Shown piece by piece: positions 42,966 to 51,429 of a stretch of DNA of 64,000 nt. The DNA is from Actinomadura nitritigenes (GTDB lineage Bacteria > Actinomycetota > Actinomycetes > Streptosporangiales > Streptosporangiaceae): NCBI RefSeq assembly GCF_017573545.1, contig NZ_JAGEOK010000024.1:107193-171192 (forward strand), given 5' to 3'. Position 1 is the stretch's first letter. The number at the start of each line of letters is the position of its first letter. Made by a program: the position numbers and the translations under genes. The notes beneath the pieces were generated by a model. The model ran no database searches, had not been told where the DNA came from, and saw nothing but the letters and a program-made list of their open reading frames with translations.

Positions 42966-44440
42966 TGGCCTCTCCCCTGCTCCTCGCCGTGCCGTTCTCC
43001 CACCGGGTCGCGCTGTTCCACCGCGTCCCGCCGATCCGCCGCGTCCCGCCGCCCCGCCGCGTCCCGCCGACCCACCGGGCCACGCTGCCCCGCGGCGTCC
43101 CCGCGATCCACCGGCTCACGCTGTTCCGCAGCGTCCTGTTGTTCCGCCGAGTCGCGCTTTTCCACCGCGTCCCGCCGATCCACCGGGCCACGCTGTCCCG
43201 CGGCGTCCCGCCGATCCGCCGGGCCACGCTGTTCCGCAATGTCCTGCTCTTCCACCGCGTCCCGCCGTTCCGCTGCGTCACGCTGTCCCGCGGCGTCCTG
43301 CTCGTCCAGCCAGGCGAGCACCGCGTCGGTGTGCTCGCCGAGCAGCGGCGGCGCGGTGTGCACGCGCGGCTCGGCGCCGTCGAACCTCAGCGGCGGGCCC
43401 GGAAGCTCGATCCGGCCGAGCGTCGGATGCTCCACCTCGATCACCAGGCCCTGCGAACGGGTCTGCTCCCAGGTGTACACCTCGTCGATCGACCGGATGG
43501 ATCCCGCCGGCACGCCCGCCCCGTTCAGCCGCTCCAGCCACGCCTCCCGGGTGTCCCCCGCCAGGACCCGCTCGATGTCGGCGGTCAGCTCGGCCCGGTT
43601 CTCGGACCGGGCCGGGATCGTCGCGTAGCGTGGGTCGTCGGCGTCCAGGCCCACCAGCGGCGCGAACCTGCGCCACAGGTTCTGGTTCGCGACGCCGATC
43701 TGGATCTGGCCGTCCTTGCAGCGGAACGTCCCGTACGGCGCGATCGTCGGATGGTCGTTGCCGACCGACTCGGGCACCTCACCGGCGACCGTCCACCGCG
43801 TCCCCTGGTACATGTGCGCGCCGACCACCGAGGCCAGCAGCGACGTCCGCACGACCGAGCCGCGGCCCGTCCGCATCCGCTCGTACAGCGCGGCCAGCAC
43901 GCCGGACGTGGCGTTGCCCGCCGCGAGGATGTCCGCGATCGAGAGCCCCACCTTGCTCGGCGTCCCCGGCGGGCCCGTGACGCTCATGATCCCGGCCTCG
44001 CCCTGCATGATCGCGTCATAGCCGGGACGGCCGCCCTCCGGCCCGTCGTGCCCGAACCCCGTGATCGACAGCACGATCAGCTGCGGGTTCAACTCGTGCA
44101 GCCGCCCGACTGGGAAGCCGAGCCGGTCCAGCACCCCGGTGCGGAAGTTCTCTACCAGCACGTCCGCGTGCCGCACCAGCCTCGCCAGGGTGTCCTTCCC
44201 CTCGTCCGACTTCAGGTCGAGGGTGATCGACTCCTTGTTCCGGTTGATCGACAGGTAGTAGGTGCTCACCTGGTCCGGCCCGGCGAACGGCGGTCCCCAG
44301 CCGCGCGTCTCGTCGCCCGTCCCGGGCTGCTCCACCTTGATCACCCGCGCGCCGAGATCGGCGAGCGCCATCGTGGCCTGCGGTCCGGCGACCACACGGC
44401 TGAGGTCGACGATCACCACGCCTTCGAGCGGTCCGGGCAA
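42962..44440 (-). CDS. CaiB/BaiF family III CoA-transferase with repeat tail
   Basis: 492 residues. The first 380 or so form a family III CoA-transferase: LEGVVIVDLSRVVAGPQATM, RNKESITLDLKSDEGK, and the catalytic Asp in GRPGYDAIMQGEAG. It moves CoA between an acyl-CoA and a free acid. The last 113 residues are a charged tail of 17 hexapeptide repeats (RRDAAE/QRGPVD-like), absent from the family. Its GTG/TGA junction couples it to the acyl-CoA synthetase. A uridine-kinase-like gene diverges 37 bases upstream. Confidence 0.9.
   Translation of the reverse strand: MPGPLEGVVIVDLSRVVAGPQATMALADLGARVIKVEQPGTGDETRGWGPPFAGPDQVSTYYLSINRNKESITLDLKSDEGKDTLARLVRHADVLVENFRTGVLDRLGFPVGRLHELNPQLIVLSITGFGHDGPEGGRPGYDAIMQGEAGIMSVTGPPGTPSKVGLSIADILAAGNATSGVLAALYERMRTGRGSVVRTSLLASVVGAHMYQGTRWTVAGEVPESVGNDHPTIAPYGTFRCKDGQIQIGVANQNLWRRFAPLVGLDADDPRYATIPARSENRAELTADIERVLAGDTREAWLERLNGAGVPAGSIRSIDEVYTWEQTRSQGLVIEVEHPTLGRIELPGPPLRFDGAEPRVHTAPPLLGEHTDAVLAWLDEQDAAGQRDAAERRDAVEEQDIAEQRGPADRRDAAGQRGPVDRRDAVEKRDSAEQQDAAEQREPVDRGDAAGQRGPVGRRDAAGRRDAADRRDAVEQRDPVGERHGEEQGRGQ
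42998..43303. repeat. 17 tandem 18-bp repeats encoding a charged hexapeptide tail
   Basis: The coding strand repeats an 18-base unit for (R/Q)RD(A/P)(A/V)(E/D/G). Units have diverged but keep the reading frame. It appended about 100 residues to the CoA-transferase C-terminus. Confidence 0.85.
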
Positions 44441-44477
44441 GGGGCGTCCTCCTTCGGGGGGGCCGGCACCTGGAAGT

Positions 44478-45056
44478 ATGCCGTCCGTGCCGCCACCGCC
44501 CCGGACCTACCCCGCGCTCGCCGCGCGGCTCCTCGCGCTGCCCCCGTCCTGCGGGCCCGCGCGGCTGGTCGCGATCGACGGGCCGAGCGGCGCCGGCAAG
44601 TCCACCTTCGCCGACCACCTCGCGGCCGTTCTGGTCGGGGCGCCGGTGGTCCGGTCGGACGACTTCCGCGTCCCGTGGGACGCCGACCCGCTCACCTGGT
44701 GGGCGCCGCTGCGCCGCGCCGTCCTCGAACCGCTGCGCGCCGGGCGGCCCGCGGTGCTGCGCCGCTACGACTGGCACCGCGACCGGTACGGCCCGCCGGA
44801 GGAGATCGCACCGCCGCCGGTCCTCATCGTCGAAGGCGTCGGCTCGGCCTGGGCGGGGTCGCCCGCCGCGTACCGGATCTGGATCGACGCCCCGCGCGAA
44901 CTGCGCCGGGCTCGCGCCATCGACCGCGACGGGCTGGAGTACGCCGACGCCTGGGACCGCTGGTCGGCCCGCGAAGCCGCCTTCTTCACCGAGGACGGCA
45001 CCCGCGCACGCGCCGACCTCCTCGTCGACGGGACCGCGCCGCTGCCGTTGCACTGA
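44478..45056 (+). CDS. Uridine kinase-like P-loop protein
   Basis: 192-residue nucleoside-kinase-like protein. Walker A is in VAIDGPSGAGKSTFADHL, SDDFRVPWD matches the substrate Asp region of uridine kinases, and PPPVLIVEGVGSAW is the Walker-B-like strand. It may phosphorylate uridine/cytidine with ATP, but the protein is short and the actinobacterial group has not been well tested. Start at the ATG 44478 with a weak GGA upstream. Nearby codBA gives a pyrimidine-salvage context, although it is divergent from the CoA-transferase. Confidence 0.75.
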   Translation: MPSVPPPPRTYPALAARLLALPPSCGPARLVAIDGPSGAGKSTFADHLAAVLVGAPVVRSDDFRVPWDADPLTWWAPLRRAVLEPLRAGRPAVLRRYDWHRDRYGPPEEIAPPPVLIVEGVGSAWAGSPAAYRIWIDAPRELRRARAIDRDGLEYADAWDRWSAREAAFFTEDGTRARADLLVDGTAPLPLH

Positions 45057-45626
45057 TCATCGTCAATCAACTGATCACCGTCATCACCGCCTTCAAAGAC
45101 TCGGGCGGCTCCATTTGCTCCCTGAGCAGATCTGTACGGCTTCCTTCTGTGCGCGTCTTGTTGTGTGGTGCCGTGCTCTGTGGCCGTCCCAAAGAACCCA
45201 ACTTTGCTATTTGATCGAGCATGGAACAGAGCCATCAAACTTGATCGAGTTCGGGTGCGCCGGAAAGAAGAGCCGCATGCTCGGGTGAGAAGCGTTCGGG
45301 AGATTTGCAAGAGGGGTGTTCGGGTGGTGGGGTGGCGCTGGCGTACGGGGCCGCCCCTCCAAAGTCAAGGGCGCCTTCGGCGTCGCTTCGCGATGGACTT
45401 CGTCCACCCTTGACTTTGGAGCCTCTGCGGCCCCTGAGGCAGCGTTAAGGGGCAGGCTCCGCCTGCCCCGCCCCGGGTCGCGCCACCCCACCACCCCCTT
45501 CCGTAAGATGCGAAACCCCCTCCTGGGAAACGTCCCGAAGAGCCCCCTGCCTTTCCCGCCGAAAATACCGAACGGAATGTGCCGTGAACGGCCCCGAATG
45601 TCGGTCACAGCGGGTACTATTTACGT
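45057..45626. other. 570-base non-coding stretch
   Basis: Less GC-rich at both ends than its surroundings. Its centre is taken up by the nested inverted repeat at 45322-45496. The right end (45560-45626) carries the upstream region of the DUF222/HNH gene. I find no protein or tRNA gene in it. Confidence 0.7.
45322..45496. repeat. Nested 175-bp inverted-repeat element
   Basis: Three nested perfect pairings: outer 17-base arms at 45322-45338/45480-45496, middle eight-base arms GGGGCCGC/GCGGCCCC at 45347-45354/45427-45434, and inner 15-base arms at 45357-45371/45407-45421, with small hairpins in the centre. It could be a mobile palindromic (MITE-like) element, a structured RNA or a very strong transcription barrier before the DUF222/HNH gene. 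Confidence 0.75.
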
Positions 45627-46904
45627 ATGCAATCAGTGACGGTCGAGCTTGAGGCCGCGTCCACCATGGAACTGGTGAACGCGCTCTCAACCATCGCCAC
45701 TGAACTCGCCTCAAGGGAAGCCCCCGAATCAGCAGCCGCCTGCCTGGAACTGACTGAGACCCTCGTGGCCGCCTCCGATATGCAAGAAAGCGCGCTCGCC
45801 ACATTCATCGGCCGAGTCGACGCCACCAAGGAGCAGGCCCGATGGGGATATCCCTCCACCCAAGCATGGCTGCGATCCCGCCTCGGCATGCGCGACAACC
45901 GCGTGAAAGAGCGTCTGGTGCTGGCGCGACAGCGGCACCGCCTCCCCCAGGTGGCCGAGCAGCTCGCAGCCGGTGACCTGTTCTACGGTTACGCCGTCAC
46001 CGTCGCCGACTCGGTCGCCCGTCTGGACGACATCGACTGTGCCAAGGCGGAGGCGACCCTGCTCGGCTTCGTCGACCAGGGCTTCTCCGCGGGGAAGGTC
46101 GCCGCGTTCGGGCGCCGTATCCGTGACCTCATCGCCGAACGCGACGACAGCGAAGACGCGCCGGATGAGGACACCAAACGCGGTTACGACAAGTCCTGGC
46201 TCACGACCACGCGTTCTCTGGACGGCGGCCGGTATGTGAAGGGGTGGCTGAACCCCGAGGACGCGGCGATCTGGGACGGCACCCTGGCGCCGCTGGCCAA
46301 GCCGGCCGGGCCCGACGACCACCGCGACCTCCCCGAACGCACCGCAGCCGCCCTGTCGAGCGTGCTATCGGGCGGGCACAAGGCTTCCAAGGTCACCGTG
46401 ATCTGCGACCTGGACACCCTCACCGGAGGCAACGCCCCGGCCCGCCTCACCGACGGCACCCCGATCCCCGCCGCGCAGGCGCGACGCATCGCCCTGGCCG
46501 CCGGGGTATCGCCCCTGCTGCTCGGGCGCGGAAACACCCCGCTCTACCTGGGCTATCGGGAGCGGTTCGCTTCGGCAGCACAGCGGCAGGTGCTGGAAAC
46601 GCTCTACCCCTCGTGTGCTGTACGAGGATGCGAGGTCCCCGGGACACTGTGCGAGGTCGACCACGTCCACGGATGGGCGCTCGGCAACAGCCCCACCGAC
46701 ATCGACCAACTCGCACTCGCCTGCGGATGGCACAACCGGTTCAAACACACCAACCCCGACCAGATCCACATCACCTTGGATCACGACGGGCGATACCTCT
46801 ACCGGCTGATACCACCAGCCGACGCCAGAGGATCCGCGACCGGGGCCGGACCACCGGGCAGCATCGGCCCACCCGACGACCCCGCCCTCGACTGGGCCGC
46901 ATAG
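45627..46904 (+). CDS. DUF222/HNH endonuclease (13E12-repeat family)
   Basis: 425 residues. The N-terminal DUF222 domain is helical (about 1-250, including RWGYPSTQAWLRSRLGM and LFYGYAVTVADSVARL). It is followed by a C-terminal HNH nuclease with CAVRGCEVPGTLCEVDHVHGW and LACGWHNRFKH, holding the two His and Asn. These genes occur in many copies in actinobacterial genomes and behave like selfish or mobile elements; their target is unknown. Base composition is slightly less extreme than in its neighbours. Its stop abuts the converging Spo0M stop. Confidence 0.9.
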   Translation: MQSVTVELEAASTMELVNALSTIATELASREAPESAAACLELTETLVAASDMQESALATFIGRVDATKEQARWGYPSTQAWLRSRLGMRDNRVKERLVLARQRHRLPQVAEQLAAGDLFYGYAVTVADSVARLDDIDCAKAEATLLGFVDQGFSAGKVAAFGRRIRDLIAERDDSEDAPDEDTKRGYDKSWLTTTRSLDGGRYVKGWLNPEDAAIWDGTLAPLAKPAGPDDHRDLPERTAAALSSVLSGGHKASKVTVICDLDTLTGGNAPARLTDGTPIPAAQARRIALAAGVSPLLLGRGNTPLYLGYRERFASAAQRQVLETLYPSCAVRGCEVPGTLCEVDHVHGWALGNSPTDIDQLALACGWHNRFKHTNPDQIHITLDHDGRYLYRLIPPADARGSATGAGPPGSIGPPDDPALDWAA

Positions 46905-47708
46905 CTATCTGCCCTCGGCACGCCGCACCCGGTCGATGCCGGGCGGGGCGGCATGCCCGGCTTCGCTCAACCAGCGCCGGATTTCTGCTGACCAGTCGAC
47001 TCGGTCGAGGTCGTGGTGTGCCGCGATGAAGCGGTGGGCGGCAGGCCGGTCGTTCCAGTAGCGGCCCTCAGGCGCGGCAGGCCGGACGAACACCTCGCAG
47101 CCGACCGCGTTGGTGAGGAAGACGACTTCCAGTTGGTCCGGGCCGCCCGCGGCTGGACTGCGCTCCGCAAGGATGAACGACTGATGGAAGTCGAAGATCT
47201 GGTCCGCTGCCGGTACTCGTTCTCCCGCGAGCCGACTGGACTGGAACGTCCACCCTGAAAGCGCGAAGGCATCCATGATCGCCTCGTGGAGCGGCAGGGA
47301 GGAGACGTGGAGGAGGTCGTGGTCGGCAGCGTCCTGTCCGTTTACGTCGTCGAGGAAGGTCTGCAGCCGCAGTACCGGTCCGAGGGCCAGCCCCGCCAGT
47401 TCGGTGATCGGTGTCTCCCAGGGCAGCCGCAGTGAGAAGCGGGCCTGCCGCGGTTCCTTCCCCACCGTGAATGGGCCGTCGACGTACTGGTATCCGATCT
47501 CGTCGACCTCGGCCTCGCCGGTGTCCAGATGGGCATACTCAGCGACGACTCTGAGGACGAGGCTCTCCACCGTCACGTCCTCGTCGACAGCGCGGAGGAT
47601 CACCTGGCCCGGGAAGGTGTCGCCAGGGCGAGTGACGCCGGCGAGCACCTGCGTGTCGACATCGACCGCCCCGCCTCCGAACCGCCTCTGCAGACGCTTG
47701 AACATCAC
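46905..47708 (-). CDS. spo0M: Sporulation-control protein Spo0M
   Basis: 267-residue arrestin-like SpoOM family protein. It begins MFKRLQRRFGGGAVDVDTQVL followed by PGDTFPGQVILRAVDEDVTVESLVLRVVAEYA, the family's N-terminal beta sheet, with FDFHQSFIL-like segments later. It modulates sporulation and cell shape in Bacillus; the role in actinobacteria is less clear. GTG 47708 (8 nt after GAGGGGG) or ATG 47705 may be the start. The stop touches that of the HNH gene. Confidence 0.88.
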   Translation of the reverse strand: MMFKRLQRRFGGGAVDVDTQVLAGVTRPGDTFPGQVILRAVDEDVTVESLVLRVVAEYAHLDTGEAEVDEIGYQYVDGPFTVGKEPRQARFSLRLPWETPITELAGLALGPVLRLQTFLDDVNGQDAADHDLLHVSSLPLHEAIMDAFALSGWTFQSSRLAGERVPAADQIFDFHQSFILAERSPAAGGPDQLEVVFLTNAVGCEVFVRPAAPEGRYWNDRPAAHRFIAAHHDLDRVDWSAEIRRWLSEAGHAAPPGIDRVRRAEGR

Positions 47709-47770
47709 GAACGCAGCCCCCTCGCACTGGTCAAGGGCGAAGCCTATCCACTCGGCGCCTTCGATCGGCC

Positions 47771-47808
47771 GCGCCCATCCCTTCCGGTCGTTGGGAAGGG
47801 ATGGGCGC
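47771..47808. terminator. Hairpin terminator downstream of the Mth938-like gene
   Basis: Perfect 15-base arms (47771-47785 and 47794-47808) around an eight-base loop, five bases beyond the minus-strand stop at 47813. It should end that transcript before Spo0M. There is no U-tract. Confidence 0.75.
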
Positions 47809-47812
47809 CTGG

Positions 47813-48178
47813 TCAGCACGTGGAATGAAAAAGGCCGCCGACGGCGACCTCTCCGGCCATCCTGTTGTACACCTCGACGGCCGCTCTCGTTTCTTCCATG
47901 TGAACCTCGACGCCATGCTTCCGCAGCAGTTCGAGGGTTTCCGGCATGGTGTGCAGCCGCAACTCCATACCTCTGCTGAGTACCACGGTGGTGCATCCGT
48001 GGTCGAGAAGTTCCTGGACGTCCGCGGGTTGGATCCCCGGCTCGTGCCGGGTTCCGTGCTCGCCCCAGTCCCATTCCCGTCCGCCCCCGGGATACAGCTT
48101 GAAGTCCTTGCCGGGCGGGAGTCCTTCGACCTCCATGCGTCCCCATGAAACGTGGGTGATCCGTGGCGATGCCGTCAT
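47813..48178 (-). CDS. Mth938-like domain protein
   Basis: 121 residues covering the whole Mth938/NDUFAF3-like fold: ITHVSWGRMEVEG, KLYPGGGREWDWGEHGTRHEPGIQPADVQELL, VVLSRGMELRLHTMPETLELL, and the end EETRAAVEVYNRMAGE...HSTC. The function is unknown; eukaryotic relatives help assemble complex I. The ATG at 48178 gives the usual length. Longer in-frame starts exist without better ribosome sites. Bounded downstream by a strong hairpin. Confidence 0.8.
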   Translation of the reverse strand: MTASPRITHVSWGRMEVEGLPPGKDFKLYPGGGREWDWGEHGTRHEPGIQPADVQELLDHGCTTVVLSRGMELRLHTMPETLELLRKHGVEVHMEETRAAVEVYNRMAGEVAVGGLFHSTC

Positions 48179-48406
48179 GAGGTCATCATCCCACGTGACC
48201 TCCATCGCGTCCGTCCATGCGATGACGGTCTCGAGGGCCGCGTCACCGTGCATTCTGTGGTGCATATCGCAGGTCCGGCGACGCCTTAACGGCGACGGGT
48301 GAACGTAGACTGAAAGCGTCCTCTCGAAGCCATTCAAATCGTTTGTGACTCAGCTCACGAAATGCGATTCGCGAAGGGAGCGCACCCCTTCGGGAAGGGG
48401 CATCAC

Positions 48407-48586
48407 ATGATCGACGTCGACCTCGGCGCGGTGTTCGCGGTACTCGGGGCGGGCGCGTTGCTGACCGTCCTGATCAGCGCTCTTCTGGGAGTGGCCGTCC
48501 GGCCTCGCGGGGGCCGCGGCGGTCCGGAGTCCCCCGCGGGCGGCGTTCACCACAGGAGGGCGGACGAGCGGCAGCCGGTTTCCTGA
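48407..48586 (+). CDS. Small single-pass membrane protein
   Basis: 59 residues starting MIDVDLGAVFAVLG, with AAGGGG 6 nt upstream of the ATG. Residues 8-30 are one hydrophobic helix; the tail is Arg/Gly-rich and probably cytosolic. I do not recognise the family. It converges on the DUF2236-like gene, ending ten bases from that stop. The ribosome site and clean membrane topology make it a credible gene despite its size. Confidence 0.6.
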   Translation: MIDVDLGAVFAVLGAGALLTVLISALLGVAVRPRGGRGGPESPAGGVHHRRADERQPVS

Positions 48587-48595
48587 GCGGCGCTT

Positions 48596-49456
48596 TCAGG
48601 ACTTGAGGAGCGCGAGGACCGTTGGGTCTCCGTGCTCTCCGATGAGGTCGACCGGCTGCTCCGCCTTCTGGTTGGAGGCGACGTGCTCTTTCAACGCCCG
48701 CAGGAGCTGGACGCCTTCGGGGCTGGCGCCGTAGCCGGGGCTGGCGACGATGAGGTCCCACAGTCCTCGCGCCTCGTCGAAGGTGTCGGGCAGGCCGCCC
48801 TCCTCGATGCCCATGACGGAGCCGATGATCTTCCACACGCCCATCCAGGTGAGGAGGGCGTCGCCTTCGGGGACGTCCTCGCCGACCGCCCGCATTCCGA
48901 CCAGGGGCGAGTAGGAGAAGGTCAGCAGCGTGTAGGCGAGGCTGACCTGGTTGATGTAGGGGTGGTCCGGCGGTGACGGGTACGTCTCCGCGATCGTGGT
49001 GTGGCGGACGCCGAGGGACTCGTAGGCGGTCGCGATCCCGTGGCCGTCGGCTCCGCCGGCGAATCCCTTCCGCACCGCGTCCATGACCTGGTCGGTCGTC
49101 TCGAGACGTTCGGGGACGAACCGGGTTTCGGCGAGCCGTCGCGTCTCGACCAGCAGCTTCGCGCCGTCGATGTAGGCGTAGGTCTGCGGGAGGGACCGGA
49201 CCAGCAGGAGGATCTCGTACGTTTCGTCGAGCGTGGCGTTGACCTGCCCGAATCCCTCGATCAGGGCCAGGTGCCGCCGCGCGGTCTCGGTGGTGAGCGA
49301 ACCCCTCTGGACGAGGGAGTCCAGCAGGCTCCTGTTGTCCGGCTCGTCGCCGCCCGCCGCTCCCATGATCGGCTCAAGGGCCCCGTACAGGGTCCCTGCC
49401 CTGGACTGCGGCCGCTTGCGGGCCTGCGCCAGCTGCTCCTGGGTCGACCACACCAT
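48596..49456 (-). CDS. Uncharacterised protein, possibly DUF2236/MpaB-like
   Basis: 286 residues, mostly helical. The middle part (GHGIATAYESLGVRHTTIAE, YINQVSLAYTLLTFSYSPLVGMRA, LLTWMGVWKIIGSVMGI) resembles the DUF2236 family (ER-bound oxygenase MpaB and rubber oxygenase), including an Arg/His pair and the W..IG..MGI helix. If correct it may bind heme and oxidise a hydrophobic substrate. The match is by eye only. Start at the ATG 49456. It appears monocistronic. Confidence 0.5.
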   Translation of the reverse strand: MVWSTQEQLAQARKRPQSRAGTLYGALEPIMGAAGGDEPDNRSLLDSLVQRGSLTTETARRHLALIEGFGQVNATLDETYEILLLVRSLPQTYAYIDGAKLLVETRRLAETRFVPERLETTDQVMDAVRKGFAGGADGHGIATAYESLGVRHTTIAETYPSPPDHPYINQVSLAYTLLTFSYSPLVGMRAVGEDVPEGDALLTWMGVWKIIGSVMGIEEGGLPDTFDEARGLWDLIVASPGYGASPEGVQLLRALKEHVASNQKAEQPVDLIGEHGDPTVLALLKS

Positions 49457-49557
49457 CGGGTACCTCCCCGCGCCTCGGTTACCCGAAGGCTAAGAGACCA
49501 TCGGGCCTCCGTGACGATGTGATCACTGACCGTATCCGGACGCGGCGGCGAGTCCGC

Positions 49558-49580
49558 AGCCCGCGCGTGCCGCGCGGGCT
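49558..49580. terminator. Hairpin terminator after hyuB
   Basis: Ten-base perfect stem AGCCCGCGCG/CGCGCGGGCT with a three-base loop, 35 bases beyond the hyuB stop (49615) in the direction of transcription. No U-tract. Confidence 0.6.
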
Positions 49581-49614
49581 CCGCTGCCGCATGCGGCCAC
49601 GCGAACCGGGGTTC

Positions 49615-51429
49615 TCAGTCCACGTCGGCGGACGTCGCTCCTCCGGACAGGGTCGGGTATCCGGGGCCGCGGTCGAAGAAGGGGGCGGGGCCGCGGTCGG
49701 CGCGGACGCGCGCGCGGAGCGCGTCGGTCGCCGCGGCGTCGACGGTGCCGTCGCGGAGGACGACGCCATAGTCGTCGCGGGCGCCGGCCGGCGACACCTT
49801 GCCGTCGCGGACGTCCGCCGCGACGCGGGACGGGTCGCGGTCAAGGGGGTCGCCCCAGCCGCCGCCTCCGGTGGTGCGGATGCGGATGACCTGACCCGCG
49901 CGGACGGGGTGGTCGTCGACGAGGCCGTCCATCGGCGTGCCGTCGATGTCGACGCGGAAGGGGCGGCCGGCGCGGCCCCCGTTGACGCCCCAGCAGGAGA
50001 GGATCGAGCGGTCCGCGATCGACATGTAGTGGGCGTCGCGGAGCATGCGGATGTGCTTGTCGTAGCCGAGGCCGCCGCGGAACTCGCCGGGGCCGCCGGA
50101 GTCGGTGGCGAGGCCGAGGCGCTCGACGACGAACGGCCAGCGCGCCTCGGCGAACTCGGCGGGGATGTTGCGGGAGTCGGGGACGATGTGGATGGTGTCC
50201 TCGCCGTCGGCGTAGGGGCGTCCGCCGGAGCCGCCGCCGAGGACCTCGCGCATCAGGTAGGGGCCGCGGTCGTCCTCGCCGTAGACGCCGGTGTAGCGGA
50301 TCGTCTCCTGGTCGGCGGGCATGCGTCCGCCGGTGGCCTTGGCGAGGACGCCCGCGAGGACGCCGAGGAGGCGCAGGATGACGAAGGTGCGGGCGTTGGT
50401 CGGGGCCGGGAAGACGGGCGTGAGGAGCGTGCCCTTCTCCGGGAAGCGCATCTCGATGAGGGGCACGACGCCCTCGTTGACGTCGAGTTCGGCGGCGCGC
50501 TCGGGCGTGTCGGCGAGGTTGCGCAGGACGGGCGCCAGCCACTTCTTCAGGAAGACGCCGTCCGCGTAGTCGCCCGCGTGGTTGATCGGTCCCTTGGCCT
50601 GCGGGGACGTCCCGGCGAAGTCGATGACGAGCGGGACGTCCGCGGCCTTGTCGACGGTGAGGGTGATGCGCTGCGCGTGCAGGCGGGGCGGGTCGACGCC
50701 GTCGTGCTCGGCGTAGTCCTCCCAGACGAACGTGCCGTCCGGGATCTTGGCGAGCAGTTCGCGGCGGAACGTGTCGGTGGTGCGGGAGATGACGGCGTCG
50801 AAGCAGGCCTCGACGTCGGCGCGGCCGTAGCGGGCGAACAGGTCGCCGAGGCGGCGGGCGCCCATGAGGCAGGCGGAGCACTCGGCGTCGAGGTCGCCGG
50901 CGAGGGAGTCGGGCATGCGCGAGTTGCGGGTCATGATGGCGAGCGCGGCGCGGTTCGGGACGCCCCGGTCCCACAGCTTGATGGGCGGCACCATCAGGCC
51001 CTCTTCGTAGGCGCTGCGGGCGTGGCTCGGCATGGAGCCGGGGACGGCGCCGCCGATGTCGTCGTGGTGGCCGAACGCCTGGACGAACGCGACGACCTCG
51101 CCGTCATGGAACACCGGGACGGTCACGCAGAGGTCCGGGAGGTGGCCGATGCCGCCTTCGGACAGGTACACGTCGTTGTGGAAGAACACGTCGCCGGGGC
51201 GCATCTCCCCGATCGGGAAGTCCCGCGCGACGGGCTGGACCAGCGCGGAGTAGGAGCGTCCGGTGAGCTTGCGGAGCCGCCGGTCGTGGATGCCGGCGCG
51301 GAAGTCGTGGGCGTCCCGGATCATCGGGGAGCGGGCCGTGCGCGCGATGGCCGTCTCCACCTCGCGTTCCACGGACGCCAGGGTGCCTTCGACGATCTCC
51401 AGGAGGATCGGGTCGACGGGCGCGGTCAC
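49615..51429 (-). CDS. hyuB: Hydantoinase B / oxoprolinase beta-type subunit
   Basis: 604-residue HyuB-family subunit: DPILLEIVEGTLASVEREVETAIARTARSPMIRD at the start, then GDVFFHNDVY, HHDDIGGAVPGSMP, DFAGTSPQAKGPIN and the C-terminal Gly-rich GGGWGDPLDRDP. With HyuA it makes an ATP-dependent ring-opening enzyme for hydantoins, 5-oxoproline or related lactams; acetone carboxylase is a further relative. The GTG overlaps the hyuA stop (GTGA). The substrate is unassigned; the purine/pyrimidine genes around it point to hydantoins. Confidence 0.9.
   Translation of the reverse strand: MTAPVDPILLEIVEGTLASVEREVETAIARTARSPMIRDAHDFRAGIHDRRLRKLTGRSYSALVQPVARDFPIGEMRPGDVFFHNDVYLSEGGIGHLPDLCVTVPVFHDGEVVAFVQAFGHHDDIGGAVPGSMPSHARSAYEEGLMVPPIKLWDRGVPNRAALAIMTRNSRMPDSLAGDLDAECSACLMGARRLGDLFARYGRADVEACFDAVISRTTDTFRRELLAKIPDGTFVWEDYAEHDGVDPPRLHAQRITLTVDKAADVPLVIDFAGTSPQAKGPINHAGDYADGVFLKKWLAPVLRNLADTPERAAELDVNEGVVPLIEMRFPEKGTLLTPVFPAPTNARTFVILRLLGVLAGVLAKATGGRMPADQETIRYTGVYGEDDRGPYLMREVLGGGSGGRPYADGEDTIHIVPDSRNIPAEFAEARWPFVVERLGLATDSGGPGEFRGGLGYDKHIRMLRDAHYMSIADRSILSCWGVNGGRAGRPFRVDIDGTPMDGLVDDHPVRAGQVIRIRTTGGGGWGDPLDRDPSRVAADVRDGKVSPAGARDDYGVVLRDGTVDAAATDALRARVRADRGPAPFFDRGPGYPTLSGGATSADVD

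Noticed and set aside
42998..43303. CRISPR-like repeat array
   Set aside because: Units are 18 bases with no spacers and keep a coding frame; no cas genes are present.
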